64,000 nucleotides of DNA, taken from assembly GCF_018687785.1 (NCBI RefSeq), contig NZ_LTBL01000001.1:735780-799779 (forward strand), in the 5' to 3' direction. Origin of the DNA: Methanovulcanius yangii (GTDB lineage: Archaea > Halobacteriota > Methanomicrobia > Methanomicrobiales > Methanomicrobiaceae). Position numbers and translations under genes: made by a program. This document shows positions 48,498-60,800 of the stretch, piece after piece; within the stretch, counting starts at the first letter, position 1; each line of letters starts with the position of its first letter. The notes under the pieces were generated by a model. That model was not told the origin of the DNA. It saw only the letters and a list, made by a program, of their open reading frames with translations, and made no database searches.

Positions 48498-50894
48498 TCA
48501 CGCCCCGCCCTTGAACTCCTTCATCGTCTCCGCCATCTCACGGAGCCTTTTATCAACGAGGAAGTTCACCGTTCCCTCCTCGAACGTCCCGTCGGGCCCC
48601 CGCTTCCCGGCCGGAACACCGGTGAGGACCTCGATGCCCTCGTCGATCGTCGCGACCGGGTAGATGGTGAACTTTCCTTCCTTTCCGGCCTCGATGATCT
48701 CGTCTTTGAGCATCAGGTTCTGGACGTTGCTCGCAGGAATCATCGCTCCCTGCCTGCCGGTGAGCCCCTTCGCCTTGCAGACCTCATAGTACCCCTCGAG
48801 CTTCTCGTTGACGCCGCCTATCGCCTGCACCTCGCCCTTCTGGTTCACGGAGCCCGTGACCGCGATCGCCTGGTTGATGGGCAGGCCGGAGAGGGCCGAA
48901 AGGATCGAGTAGAGTTCGGTGCTCGAGGCGCTGTCGCCGTCGACGCCGCCGTAGCTCTGCTCGAAGACGAGACGGGCCGAGAGCGAGAGCGGCTTGTCCT
49001 GCGCATATGCCGCGTTCATGTAGCCCGATAAAATGAGGACGCCCTTCGTGTGCGTCGGGCCGCCCATCGCGGCCTCGCGTTCGATGTCGATGATCCCGCC
49101 CCGTCCGGTCCCTATCGAGGCGGTCACCCGTGACGGGCGGCCGAAGGCGATATCGCCAAGCCCCATCACGGAGAGCCCGTTCACCTGTCCGACCGTCTCG
49201 CCCTCGGTGTCGATGAGGAAGATCCCCTTCGTGATGTACTCCTGCACCTTCTCCTGGATGAGGTTCGAGCGGTAGATCTTCTCCTCGACGGCCTTCATGA
49301 TGTGGCGGTCACTCGTATACTCCTCCCCGTCCACGCCCGCGTAGTAGCTCGCCTCCCGGATGATATCGGCCACCCGTGAGAACCGGGTGGTGAGCTTGTT
49401 CTGGTCGTCCGCGAGGCGCGAGCCGTACTCAATCACCCGTGCCACCCCCGACGGGTCGAGATGGCGCAGGTCGTTCTCCTCGCAGAGCCCGCAGATGAAG
49501 GAGGCGTAGTTGCGCACATTCTCCTCCGTCCTGTCCATCACGGTGTCGAAGTCGGCCCGGACCTTGAAGAACTCCGAAAAGTCCGGGTCGCCGTTCATGA
49601 GGATCTGGTAAATCTCGGGAGTGCCGATGAGGACCACCTTCACCCCGAGCGGAATCGGCTCGGGCTTGATGCCCTTCGTGGAGATGAAGCCCATCCGCTC
49701 GCCCGGCTCCTCGACGACGACCTCGTCCGTTTTCAAGGCCGTCTTCAGGCCGTCCCACGAGAACTGGTTACGGAAGAGATCCTCGACGAGCATCACAAGA
49801 AAGCCGCCGTTCGCCTTGTGAATCGACCCCGGCCGGATCATCGTGAAGTCGGTCGCGACGACCCCGTACTGGACCTCCTTTTCGATCTTGCCGAATAGGT
49901 TCTGGTAGGAGGGATTCTGCTCGAAGACGACCGGTGCGCCGCCGTTTTCCGTGTTGTCCACGATCACGTTCACCTCGTACTTGCGCAGCGCAAGCTCCCT
50001 GAAGAAGGGGTTTGCAAACTGCGGCGGAAGCTGCTGCTGGGCCGCCTCGGGCATAAACTGGATCAGGTTTTCCACGATATCCTTCTGGACGGCGTCGATG
50101 TACGGGTGGATCTCGTCGATGCCCTCGTACTTGTCCTTCAGCGCCGCCACCCGGTGGCCGATCGCGGTGAGGGCGACGTCCCGGTTCAGCGTCTCGACGG
50201 TCTCCCCGCCCTTCTGGTCGAGCTCCCGCAGCTGGCGGAAGGTGGTGCGAAGCTCCCCCATCAGCTCCTCCTTTGCCTTCTGGAAGGCCGCCTGCACCTC
50301 CGGCGGCAGCGCCGCGAACTCCTCCGGCTGGTACGGCTCGCCGGTCTCCTTTAATGGGAGCGAGAGAAGCCCCTGCGGCCCTGCCTGTATGACGAAGCCC
50401 TTCTGCGCCGCCACCTCGTTGACGTGCTCGATCAGCTTCCCCTTCTCCTCCTCGACCCCCTGGATGGCGGCATTGCGGCGGTCGACGTAGTCCTCGCTCT
50501 CGAAGACCTTCGGGATGAAGCGTTTCGCCTCCTCGATGAAGGCCGCCATATCGTCCCTGAACTCCTTTCCCATCCCCGGCGGCAGACGGATGGCATTTGG
50601 CTCGTAGGGATTTTCAAAGTTGTTTACGTAGATCCAGTCATTGGCCTGCGGCCGGGTCTTCGCAAGCTCAGCGAGGAACTTTTTGACCGCGGTCTTTCGC
50701 CCCGTCCCGTAGATGCCGGAGACGTAGATGTTGAACCCCTTCTCCCCGATGTTCAGGCCGAGGGTGAGCGCCGCAAGGGCACGCTTCTGCCCGACGATCT
50801 CCTCGAGCGGTTTGAGGTCGCGGGTGCTCGTGCAGTCGACAAGCGTCGCGTCGAACCGGTGCCGGTACTGTTCCGGCGGCAGTGGTGTGATCAT
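48498..50894 (-). CDS. ATP-dependent protease of the Lon family (AAA_32 type)
   Basis: 798 residues from the ATG at 50894 (GGAGGAAAC upstream). The N-terminal part has the Walker A-like GIYGTGRKTA of the AAA_32 family, then a coiled-coil and AAA core with VLIGTPEIYQ. The C-terminal S16 Lon proteolytic domain has the catalytic Ser in DGDSASSTEL and Lys in VNQKGEVQAIGGVNEK. Unlike archaeal LonB there is no pair of transmembrane helices in the ATPase domain. These enzymes degrade damaged or unfolded proteins, though ATPase activity is uncertain because GRKT replaces GKT. Confidence 0.88.
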   Translation of the reverse strand: MITPLPPEQYRHRFDATLVDCTSTRDLKPLEEIVGQKRALAALTLGLNIGEKGFNIYVSGIYGTGRKTAVKKFLAELAKTRPQANDWIYVNNFENPYEPNAIRLPPGMGKEFRDDMAAFIEEAKRFIPKVFESEDYVDRRNAAIQGVEEEKGKLIEHVNEVAAQKGFVIQAGPQGLLSLPLKETGEPYQPEEFAALPPEVQAAFQKAKEELMGELRTTFRQLRELDQKGGETVETLNRDVALTAIGHRVAALKDKYEGIDEIHPYIDAVQKDIVENLIQFMPEAAQQQLPPQFANPFFRELALRKYEVNVIVDNTENGGAPVVFEQNPSYQNLFGKIEKEVQYGVVATDFTMIRPGSIHKANGGFLVMLVEDLFRNQFSWDGLKTALKTDEVVVEEPGERMGFISTKGIKPEPIPLGVKVVLIGTPEIYQILMNGDPDFSEFFKVRADFDTVMDRTEENVRNYASFICGLCEENDLRHLDPSGVARVIEYGSRLADDQNKLTTRFSRVADIIREASYYAGVDGEEYTSDRHIMKAVEEKIYRSNLIQEKVQEYITKGIFLIDTEGETVGQVNGLSVMGLGDIAFGRPSRVTASIGTGRGGIIDIEREAAMGGPTHTKGVLILSGYMNAAYAQDKPLSLSARLVFEQSYGGVDGDSASSTELYSILSALSGLPINQAIAVTGSVNQKGEVQAIGGVNEKLEGYYEVCKAKGLTGRQGAMIPASNVQNLMLKDEIIEAGKEGKFTIYPVATIDEGIEVLTGVPAGKRGPDGTFEEGTVNFLVDKRLREMAETMKEFKGGA

Positions 50895-51117
50895 GTTTCC
50901 TCCAACTCCGTTATGCGTGGAATGGTTGCGATACCATAAGAGTCTTATGCGGCAGGATGGGAGGAAGTGCCCCTGAGGAGTGCCACCGGCGGGTGATAGT
51001 TCCCGGAAACGACCGGTCATCTCCGTGGCACGGCGATACATGGGTCGGTATGGGCATCGCCATGGATAAGAGGATGTTCAGAGGAAAAGAAGAAAAAATG
51101 CCCCTCTCGCGCCCTGA

Positions 51118-52425
51118 TCATTGCGAATGTTCGGGAAGCGTCTGTGTATGCAGCTCGAAGGCGAACACGCCGATCGCAAGCCAGACGATGCCGAAGAGCA
51201 TCGCATATTTGCTGAGGAAGATGAGAAGCAGGCTGCAGGAGACGATCCCAAGAAGCGGGGTCAGCGGATACAGGGGGACAGAAAATCCTCGTTCGATGCC
51301 CGGTTCATCCCACCGGAGCTTGATGAGACTCAGGTTGATGAAGAAGAACGTGGTCAGGGTGCCGAAATTGAATATCTGCGCAAGCGTGTCGAGGTCCCCC
51401 CGTGCCGCCAGGATGATCAGCGCCGCCACGATGCCGACCAGAAGGACGGCATAGAGCGGCACGCCCTTCTTCGAGATGACCGAGAGCTTCCCGGGCAAAA
51501 TCCCCTGCCGGGACATCGCAAACAATGCCCGAGACCCCCCGAAGATGCTGGATATGACAACGGAGGCGGTGGCGAAGAGGGCTGCTATAGAGACGTACTT
51601 CAGGATAATGGGATTCGATGTCGCCTGCATGAGCGCCGTTTCGAGCGGTGCGGTGGAGGTCGCAAGGAGATTCCAGTCAAGAAGGCCGACCGCAACGATG
51701 GAGACCGCGATGTAGATGGCGGTGCTCACCAGAAACGCGATCATGAGCGCCCGCGGGACGTTCCGTTCCGGGTCCTTCACCTCTTCAGCGATGACCGTCA
51801 CCGTGTTGAACCCGACGAAGGCGAAGAATATCACCGCCGCACCGTGGATGGTCCCCGACATCCCGTACGGGAAGAAGGGCTGGTACGTTCCGGTCGGGCC
51901 GTTGGTGAGGATGAAGCTCCCCCCGATGACGACGAAGAGGGCGAGCGCAAGGATCTTCAGGAGGACGAGGATGCCGTTTGCGCCTGCAGCCTCCCGCATG
52001 CCGTAGAGGTTCATGAGGGCAAGGACGACCGGGAGCAGGCATCCGACGACGATGAGCGCCACCTGGGTGGATGAAAGGCCGAAGAAGTACAGGAAGTACC
52101 CGGCAAACCCGATGGAGACGGCACTCGCGCCTATGATATAGTCCGCCGACTGCATCCAGCCCACCACAAACCCCCAGAACTTCCCAAACGCCCGGTGCGT
52201 GAAGATGAAGGACCCGCCCGATTCGGTGATGAAGGAGGAGAGTTCCGCGGCGCTGAGCGCCGTGAAGAGGGCAACGAACCCCGCGATTACAAATGAGAGA
52301 ATGACCGACGGCCCGGCGATGCCGGAAGCAACTCCCACCAGCACGAATATCCCCGCACCGATGATGGCGCCGATACTGACGGCCGCGGCGGGCCATACCC
52401 CGAGGGTGCGTTTCAGTTCGGTCAT
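51118..52425 (-). CDS. APC-family amino-acid permease
   Basis: 435 residues from the ATG at 52425; the 66 extra residues of the longer frame are not membrane-like. Twelve hydrophobic helices are visible, starting AAAVSIGAIIGAGIFVLVG with the signature GxGIF of helix 1, and helix 6 in FFAFVGFNTVTVIAEEVKDPERNVPRA. This is the APC superfamily (amino acid/polyamine/organocation), probably a cationic or neutral amino-acid exchanger; the substrate cannot be inferred. It lies alone between Lon and PolX. Confidence 0.9.
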   Translation of the reverse strand: MTELKRTLGVWPAAAVSIGAIIGAGIFVLVGVASGIAGPSVILSFVIAGFVALFTALSAAELSSFITESGGSFIFTHRAFGKFWGFVVGWMQSADYIIGASAVSIGFAGYFLYFFGLSSTQVALIVVGCLLPVVLALMNLYGMREAAGANGILVLLKILALALFVVIGGSFILTNGPTGTYQPFFPYGMSGTIHGAAVIFFAFVGFNTVTVIAEEVKDPERNVPRALMIAFLVSTAIYIAVSIVAVGLLDWNLLATSTAPLETALMQATSNPIILKYVSIAALFATASVVISSIFGGSRALFAMSRQGILPGKLSVISKKGVPLYAVLLVGIVAALIILAARGDLDTLAQIFNFGTLTTFFFINLSLIKLRWDEPGIERGFSVPLYPLTPLLGIVSCSLLLIFLSKYAMLFGIVWLAIGVFAFELHTQTLPEHSQ

Positions 52426-52553
52426 GGATAGGAGTCTGATTCCCTCGGAAGGAGAAGAGTCTTTGCCCACTTCTCCGGCACTGACGAACCTCCATATTTT
52501 CATCCGGCGAAAGAAGGGAACGCCATTTCTTCCGCGGCAGTGACGTTCTCCTC

Positions 52554-54287
52554 CTACTTCTCCAAAAATGCCCGAAGCTCCTTCAGCGGCCGGGTATTGA
52601 CGACATCCCCGGCTTCCAGCCACCCCCTTCGTGCGACGGCGACGCCCAAGGCCATGAACCGGAGGTGGTCGCGATTGTGGGCGTCGGTCCCGATGGCCAT
52701 TGTCACCCCCGCATCACGGGCCCGGCGGCAGTGGACGTCGGAGAGGTCGAGCCGGGTGGGAAAGGCGTTGATCTCCATCATCACGTGCGCCGCGGCCGCT
52801 GCTGAGAAGACCGCGTCCATGTCGAACCGGTAGGCGGGCCGTCGCTGGATAAGGCGGCCGGTGGGGTGGCCGATGATGTCCACGTGGTCGTGGGAGACGG
52901 CCGCAAGGAGGCGCTCGGTCATCTCCGCCCCCGTCTGCCGGAACCCCGAGTGGACGCTTGCGACGACGACGTCGAGGTCGCGGAGGATCTTCTTGGGGAC
53001 GTCAGGGAGTCCGTCCTTGTCGATGTTCGCCTCGATGCCGTGGAGGACGGTGATCCCCTTCCCGGCAAGGTCGCGGTTCACCTGTTCGATCTCTTTTGCC
53101 TGCTCGAGTATTTCACCGGGCGAAATCCCATGGGCGACGGGGAGGCCCGCCGAGTGGTCGCAGACGGCGATGTACTCCCAGCCGCAGGCGAGGGCCGCCT
53201 CCGCCATCTCGCGGATGGTGTTCGCCCCGTCGCTCCAGGTGGTGTGGACGTGCAGGCCCCCCCGGATGTCCCCGTACCCGATGAGGTCGGGAAGCGTCCC
53301 TTCGCGGGCCGCCGCGATCTCGCCCCGGTCCTCGCGGAGCTCCGGCGGGATATACGCCATATCCAGCGCCCCGTAGATATCCTCCTCCCGCTCCCGGGCG
53401 ATGACCGTCTCGCCCTCGCGGGCGAAGAGGCCGTATTCGCTCAGCTTCCACCCCCGGCCGATCGCGATCTGACGCAGGGCGATGTTGTGGGACTTCGAGC
53501 CGGTGAAGTACTGGAGCGCCGCCCCGAACTGCTCCGCTGTGACCACCCGCATGTCCACGTGGAGATTGTCGCCCACGACGATCGTGCTCTTGGTGGGGCC
53601 CGTCATCACGACCCGTGTCGCCTGGGGGAGTGAACAGAAGAATGCGGAAACCGTCCCGGGGTCGTCAGTTGCGACGAGGACGTCCACGTCGCCTATCGTC
53701 TCCTTCCGGCGGCGGATGGAGCCTGCAAGGCAGGCCCGGATGACCGCCGGGTGCCCGGCAAGCGCCGCCTCGATGGCCTCCGCATCGGGGAGGATATAGC
53801 CGAGGAGGAAACGCGAGCCCCGTTCCCGGTACACCTGTATGGCCGCAAGGAGATTCTCTTCAGACGTTTCGCCGAAGCCCGCAAGTCCGCGGATTTTGCC
53901 CGCCTTCGCCGCCGCTTCGAGATCGTCGACGTCGTCCACGCCGAGCTTCTTGTGCAGGAGGAGGGCCTTCTTCGGCCCAATGCCCTCGATCTCGAGGAGC
54001 TCCACCATCCCCGCCGGGAGTTCCTTGCGCAGGTCCGCGAGATACGGGAGCTCGCCCTCCTCGATGAGCGTTACAATCTTCGCCGCGATGTTCTCCCCGA
54101 CGCCGGGGATCTCCTCGAGGTCGCCGCGGGCATAGACGTCACCCACGTCCTCGCCCAGCGACTCGATGCTCTGCGCCGCCCGCTGGTAGGCACGGGGCTT
54201 GAATTTGACGCCTTGGAACTCGAGGAGCTCGGCTATTTCATAGAGGACGGCGGCGATGTCGGCGTTGGTGAGGGAGGTGGGGGGCAT
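52554..54287 (-). CDS. polX: DNA polymerase X with PHP domain
   Basis: 577 residues. The N-terminal 8-kDa-like helical domain and helix-hairpin-helix motifs (LEEIPGVGENIAAKIVTL; LEIEGIGPKKALLLHKKLGV) bind DNA. The nucleotidyltransferase motif GSIRRRKETIGDVDVLVAT carries the catalytic Asp pair. The C-terminal PHP domain has HVHTTWSDGANT, CDHSAGLP, ASVHSGFR, GHPTGR and GTDAHN, giving a metal-dependent phosphoesterase or exonuclease activity. It fills gaps in base-excision repair. Length is standard for bacterial and archaeal PolX. Confidence 0.95.
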   Translation of the reverse strand: MPPTSLTNADIAAVLYEIAELLEFQGVKFKPRAYQRAAQSIESLGEDVGDVYARGDLEEIPGVGENIAAKIVTLIEEGELPYLADLRKELPAGMVELLEIEGIGPKKALLLHKKLGVDDVDDLEAAAKAGKIRGLAGFGETSEENLLAAIQVYRERGSRFLLGYILPDAEAIEAALAGHPAVIRACLAGSIRRRKETIGDVDVLVATDDPGTVSAFFCSLPQATRVVMTGPTKSTIVVGDNLHVDMRVVTAEQFGAALQYFTGSKSHNIALRQIAIGRGWKLSEYGLFAREGETVIAREREEDIYGALDMAYIPPELREDRGEIAAAREGTLPDLIGYGDIRGGLHVHTTWSDGANTIREMAEAALACGWEYIAVCDHSAGLPVAHGISPGEILEQAKEIEQVNRDLAGKGITVLHGIEANIDKDGLPDVPKKILRDLDVVVASVHSGFRQTGAEMTERLLAAVSHDHVDIIGHPTGRLIQRRPAYRFDMDAVFSAAAAAHVMMEINAFPTRLDLSDVHCRRARDAGVTMAIGTDAHNRDHLRFMALGVAVARRGWLEAGDVVNTRPLKELRAFLEK

Positions 54288-54836
54288 TTCGTATGTGTAC
54301 TCCTTTTATATCGGGGTTCTGACCATCCATCCTGCCAAAAGGAGTGCGTGAGTGAATTGGCTCCCGATTGTTCTATATCCAAGAGGAGGAAGTCGGAGTA
54401 TTTATGATCTGGGTATCAGGGCATGGCCCCATTAGTAGGCGACAAAAAAATCAGCCCAATATATATATTAGTTTCTGAGAATCGGATTAAAATGCGAATG
54501 AAATAAATATGATTGTTTGCAGGATCAATTGTATTGCATTGATTGTGTTCATTCCAATTGGTGTTCAACAGAAAGTCGGATAAAATCCACCAAACGACAG
54601 TATCCACACAAATACGAGAGCTTTTCGAAGCGCAGGGTTCCGGGGGGGGCTTGCCCTACAATTATCTCGTCGTTTTTCGGGCAGAGGCATACCAAGAGGT
54701 AACCGAAGGTTGGGAATGGTCAATGATGCGAAGGAGGGGAGAATTATGAGAAATTGGGAGTATCCTAGAGGATGTCAGACAACGCATAAAATTTGTACTT
54801 TTTTGAAAATGGCGAACATTTCTGGAGGGAGCATAT
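54288..54836. other. 549-bp region between polX and the giant surface gene
   Basis: A/T-rich on the left (TATA-like CAATATATATATTAG at 54458-54472). A plus-strand frame at about 54600-54749 (ending QEVTEGWEWSMMRRRGEL) has coding-like composition but no good start, and may be a remnant. TATA-like CATAAAATTTG (54784-54794) and GGAGGGA (54824-54830) serve the gene at 54837. Confidence 0.4.
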
Positions 54837-57800
54837 ATGAGAAATAATTCCATTTGCAAATATTCAGCAATTATTTTACTAATAGTTGGAATTTGTGCTG
54901 TAGGGACGGCATCTGCGTTTGGAGAACCAGATATTGGAGTGAATATCCTTGCCCCGGATGAATTCATGCCCGATTCGACATATTATATCGGAATACAATA
55001 CATTGTCAACGATCCTGACTGGGACAACCCTGCAATTAGCCCCGATATTGATTTGAGTGTGAATAATGCAGAAATTCTTGGTTACATGAGCGACAGTTTC
55101 TCCGCCACCACTTCTCCCCGAGATTACTATTTTTATTTGGATGGAGAAATTCAAGAAAATGAAATTCGAAATATTGTTGTGGTTATTAAAACCGGTTTGT
55201 CCGGGAATGTTGAATTAAATTGCATTGCAAGAGCCCATGATCTAGACGATTATGCAAATATCGTTACAGCCTCTGGCGCGTGGGCCATTCCTATCATAGA
55301 AAAAAACCAAAATAGCGTGGAATATTTTAAAGCTCTTGCAGAACAGCGAAAGACATTATTCCAACAATATTTGTACCAAATTGATGACACAGTTCTTGGT
55401 TCGCCCAGCCAGGTCATGGAGGAGAACGATCAGGCAATGCAAGCAGCCCTCTTACAGCTTACTTCTGTATGTTATGAAATGACTAAACAAGAAATTATCA
55501 GTGCGGGTATTGGGGCCTATGTGAGCCCCTTTATCGGAACGGAGAATTATGAATATATTGACCTCTGTTTTGATACATACGAGGGAGTTGAGGGATATGA
55601 AGGATATCAGGTGTTTGATTTCATTAATTCGAAATTATATCAAACCTCATTAATGGTAGATGGAATACAATTGGATATACGAATTTCTGGTTTATTTGGA
55701 GGGGGGCCAGATGATGCACTTACCGATTATATTTCATTGATTGATCAAGAAATCGATTGCTGGAACAGAAACGATTTCGTTGGTCTCAAAAATGTATTGA
55801 ATGAAGAGAAGGAATTCAGTTCATACGAATCGAATTTTCAAAGTGTTTCATCGGGTATAGATAATTATCAGGATCTTTCTGATGAAACAAGGGCCTTTAT
55901 TCGTCTTTTATATGGAACAGTAGGCAATTCCATTGCCTCAGATAATAGGTTAATTGACGAATATATAGAATCATCAATTGAATCACCAAAACCTACAATT
56001 ATTTCTGTGCCGTCTAGTTCCCAATATTTGGAAAATGGAGGTGAATCTGAACTAATTTTCAAGATTCGTAATGATGGGGGAACAGCAAGTGACTCGTATT
56101 TCTCTTTAAGTATTTCCGATGGATTAAGCATCACCGATACTTCATCAGATAAATCAAATGGCATTTTCAGCACCTCTTATGAAGGAGACTTAATTTGGAC
56201 CAAAGATGGGTACCAGATTCCAGCGAGTTATACCCTCCTCGATTGGTACAGGCCTTGGTTAGGAGCGGGTGAGGAACAGACAATACGCGTTAAAATAAAA
56301 GGGATAGATAATGGCGAACAATGGATTAAATATCGCCTCGCGTTTAAACCACAACTTGATAATTTTGACTATATTCGAAACCCCGCGTCAGGAGAATTGG
56401 ATCAGCAAGGGTGGTATACGTATTTAATCAACGTCGATGTTGGTACATCCCCTCCAGGAAATAATCCTCCTTCCGTCCCAACTCCGTCATCACCTACAAA
56501 CGGTGAAACAGACGTTTCAACAATTAGGTGGTTATTATGGGAATGTTCTGATCCTGATGGGGATACGTTAACGTACGATGTTTATCTTGGCACAAGTCTT
56601 TCCAATATTCCTCTCGTAAAATCGAGAAATACCAATAATCAATATGATCCTGATCTCAACTATGGCACTACCTATTACTGGAAAATTATTGCAAAAGATG
56701 ATGATTATGCCGTACCAGGCGGTCCTTGGAGTTTTACAACGAAAGCGGAAGATTCAGAACCACCAATAAATAATCCACCATCCATTCCAACCCCGAATTA
56801 TCCACTAAACGGCGAAATTGATGTTTCAATAAACCCTTCGCTATCCTGGTCATGTTCTGATCCCGACTTTGACGATTTAAGGTATGATGTCTATCTGGGC
56901 ACAAGTCCGACTTCTCTCAATCTTGTTAGTTCCGGGACTACAGTCAACCAATTTGATCCAATACTGGATTATGATACGACTTACTACTGGAAAATTATTG
57001 CAACAGATGGTACTAGTCCGGTCACAGGAGGGCCATGGAGTTTCACCACGAAGGCGGAAGATTCAGAACCACCAATTAATAATCCACCATCCATTCCAAC
57101 CCCGAATTATCCACTAAACGGCGAAATTGATGTCTCAATAAACCCTTCGCTCTCCTGGTCCTGTTCTGATCCCGATTTTGACGAATTAAGGTATGATGTA
57201 TATCTGGGCACTAGTCCGACTTCTCTTAATCTTGTTAGTTCCGGGACCACAGTGAGCTACTATAATCCTATCTTAGAATACCAAACGACCTATTACTGGA
57301 AAATAACAGCTACAGATGGACATAATCCGGTAACAGGAGGACTTTGGAGTTTTTCAACTATATCAAATACCGCCACAGTTCAAACACATGATGCAATTGA
57401 TATTGGAACCACCTCTGCAAAGCTTAAGGGTTACCTCGAATCAGCCGGAGCCACGTCATCATGCAGGGTATACTTCCAGTACGGAAAAAGTACCTCGTAT
57501 GAATATGAAACAGGTACACAAGTAACTAGCTCATCAAACTTTTTTGAAGAGCCGATAAGCGACCTCTTGCCAGGAACATTATACCATTACCGTGCAGTTG
57601 CAATTAATGATGCAGGGACATTCTTCGGTTCTGATAAGACATTTAAAACAAAACCGGCTTTGGTTTCCATTACCGTCACACCGCAAACAACAAGAGTTCT
57701 CGCTGGATCTCAGGAACAGTTCACCGCCATTGGTTATGATACAAATGGCAACAAAATGAACATTGTTCCAAGTTGGTCAGTCGATGACACCACAGTAGGT

Positions 57801-60800
57801 ACCATCGATGCTTCTAACGGCATTTTCACTGCGCTTTTACCCGGTTCAACCACTGTAAGAGCAATATCTGGTTCGATCCAGGGAACGGTTTCCGTTGCCG
57901 TCGTAGATTCAAATGAGTTAGTTTCTATTGAGATCTCACCACCTTCTCCCGGAATTTTGGTCGGAGATCATCAGCAGTTCCTTGCAATAGGTCACGACTC
58001 GTCTGACAGCCCCATAACCATAAGTCCAAGCTGGTCAGTCGATGACCCCACAATAGGAACTGTTGGTGCCAACAGTGGTCTATTCACAGCACTTTCTACT
58101 GGTTCTACTACAGTGAAAGCAACATTAGGTTCGATTCAGGGTACCTCCTCGGTGACGGTTCTTGAATTCGTGAGAGCTTGGAGGTCTGACGGGGATGATG
58201 AATTCTACGGGCCTGTTGGAATCGCAGTAGACCTTGCTGGTAATGTCTACTTCACTGAGACAAATCTCTTTGCAAGTAGTACAAGTATTCATCGTGTTCA
58301 AAAATACACCTCGAGTGGTACTTATATATCAACATGGGGCTCTGGTGGGAGCGGGATTGGGCAATTTAACAGACCACAGGGCATTGCGGTTGACAACAAT
58401 GGAAATGTGTACGTGGCGGATACAAAAAATAACCGCATTCAAAAGTTTGCACCAGATGGGACATTCATCACCGAATGGGGCACTTATGGCAGTGGAGACG
58501 GCCAATTTCATTCACCCGCAGGTATTGCTATCGACAGCGAAGGATACGTCTACGTATCTGATACGAGTAATAATCGCATTCAGAAATTTACATCGAGCGG
58601 AACATTTGTGAAAAAATGGGGGAAATGGGGAGATCTTCCATATTATTTCAATCTACCCGTTGGTATTGCCGTGGACAAGGATGGATTCATCTATGTCGCA
58701 GATACTATGAATAACCGCATTCAAAAGTTTTCCAGTACAGGCTCACTCCAAACATACTGGACAACAGGGTGTCATGGCGTCGCAGTCGACAGTGCCGGAT
58801 ATGTCTATGTCACGGATGCACATTGTGTCAAAAAATTCACCCCAAATGGCAAGCTTGTTACAACGTGGGGAACGCAGGGGAGTGAAGGCGGTCAATTTGA
58901 TTATCCCAAAGATCTCGCAGTCGACAGTGCCGGATATGTCTATGTTGCTGATTGGGCGAATCAACGAATTCAAGTGTTCAACCAAGGAATTACCTTTGTT
59001 CCCTCTGTGAATACAATTCCTATCGATCCACCTGACCCTAACAATGCAATCCTGCAAGGTCACCTTGATTCGACAGGAGGGGCGTCTTCCTGCACGGTAT
59101 ATTTCCAGTACGATTTAGACACCTCGTACAGCCATACGACCAGCGAACAGACGATGACGTCATCAGGTTCTTTCACTGGATCGATTAGTGGTCTGTCACC
59201 CGATACAGAATACCATTACAGAGCAGTGGCAACCAACAGCGCTGGAACTGTATTTGGACCAGATATGACCTTTACAACACTATCATCAACACAACCCCCA
59301 CCATCCCTCCCTTCGTCCCTTGAGGTGACAATCTACAATTTTGATGGAAGAGCTCTTCCCACATATGGTGTTCCTTACCATGATGGAGCACTAAGGGTTG
59401 ATCTATATGATAGCAACATGAATCTGGTTGATAGCATATATGGCATTCCATATTCTGGGGAGGAATTTTCAAAATCTGTTACATTCACAAAGCTTAACAA
59501 TGGAATTTATTATCTCGATGTTCATTGTGAGCCTTTTCTTGGTGGGCTGATGCCGGAGTATTGGGGAAGGAGTTCGGTATATGTAAATGGAATGACATCG
59601 TTTTCGTTCTATCGCCACACACAATATGTAACTGACGTAACAATAGACGGACAAGACGCATTCTCAAATCAAATTTCTGTCGGAGAAGGAAGCAGCGTCC
59701 CTATAGATGTTACTATTAAAAATGATGACTCCAATCCTCAGCAAATAGTCTTCAAGATGTTATTTGACCGCGATAGAACTGATACATTTGTATATCAACC
59801 ATCCATCCGAGTAACTATTCCCGGCGACACATCATCAACCTTCACCTTCAATTTCAATCCGCCTGGTGAAGGTACATATTATTTTTCATATGATTTATAT
59901 CAGGGAGATATATTCGATAATCTAATTACTGACCAATATTGGTGGATTCCAAACGTGGTTGTCACGCCCATAATCGACGGGACCCCGACTGTGGAAACCA
60001 CCTATACATCCTCAGATGATCTAAATTCGGCGATTCTGAATGGCAAACTCCTCTCAACTGGAGAAACATCCCCTTGCACGGTATACTTTGAGTATGGCAT
60101 CAGCTTCTCATATGGTCATACAACAGTGTCACAGACGATGACATCGCCCGGTTCCTTCAGTCAGCCTATCAATAGCCTTTCACCCGGTGTAACGTACCAC
60201 TACCGTGCGGTGGCGAGCAACAGTGCCGGAACAGTGTATGGATCTGGGATGACATTTACAACACCGAAACCGACGGAGGTACCCCCCTCTGTCAGCACGA
60301 CCGTTGCAGATCACCTCGACCAAGCCTGTGCGGTTCTCAACGGTAACTTGGATTCAACCGGAGAATCGTCTTTATGCACCGTATATTTCCAGTACGGTAC
60401 TGATGCTTCGTACGGGTACACGACGAGCCCACAGACGATGACCTCGTCCGGTTCCTTCAGTCAGCCTATTGGTAGTCTCTCACCCGGTGTAACGTATCAC
60501 TATCGTGCCGTTGCAAGCAACAGCGCAGGGACAACATTCAGCTCTGACAGTTCGTTTACACCACCTGCTGTTTCAACGAATCCGGATCAACCATTTATCG
60601 TAGAGCCGGTTGATTGTCGCTTAGGGGTATCAGCAGGAGGGGTAGGAGGGTACCCAACCTTTGTTTTTGACCCTTCGGGGTTGCCACATGCCGTATACTA
60701 TGCAGATGGTAATGATGTTGCAAATCATGTTGATGTGTCCCACATCATGTATGGATGGAAGGACGACTCGGGATGGCATTATGAACCGGTCCATGAGGCA

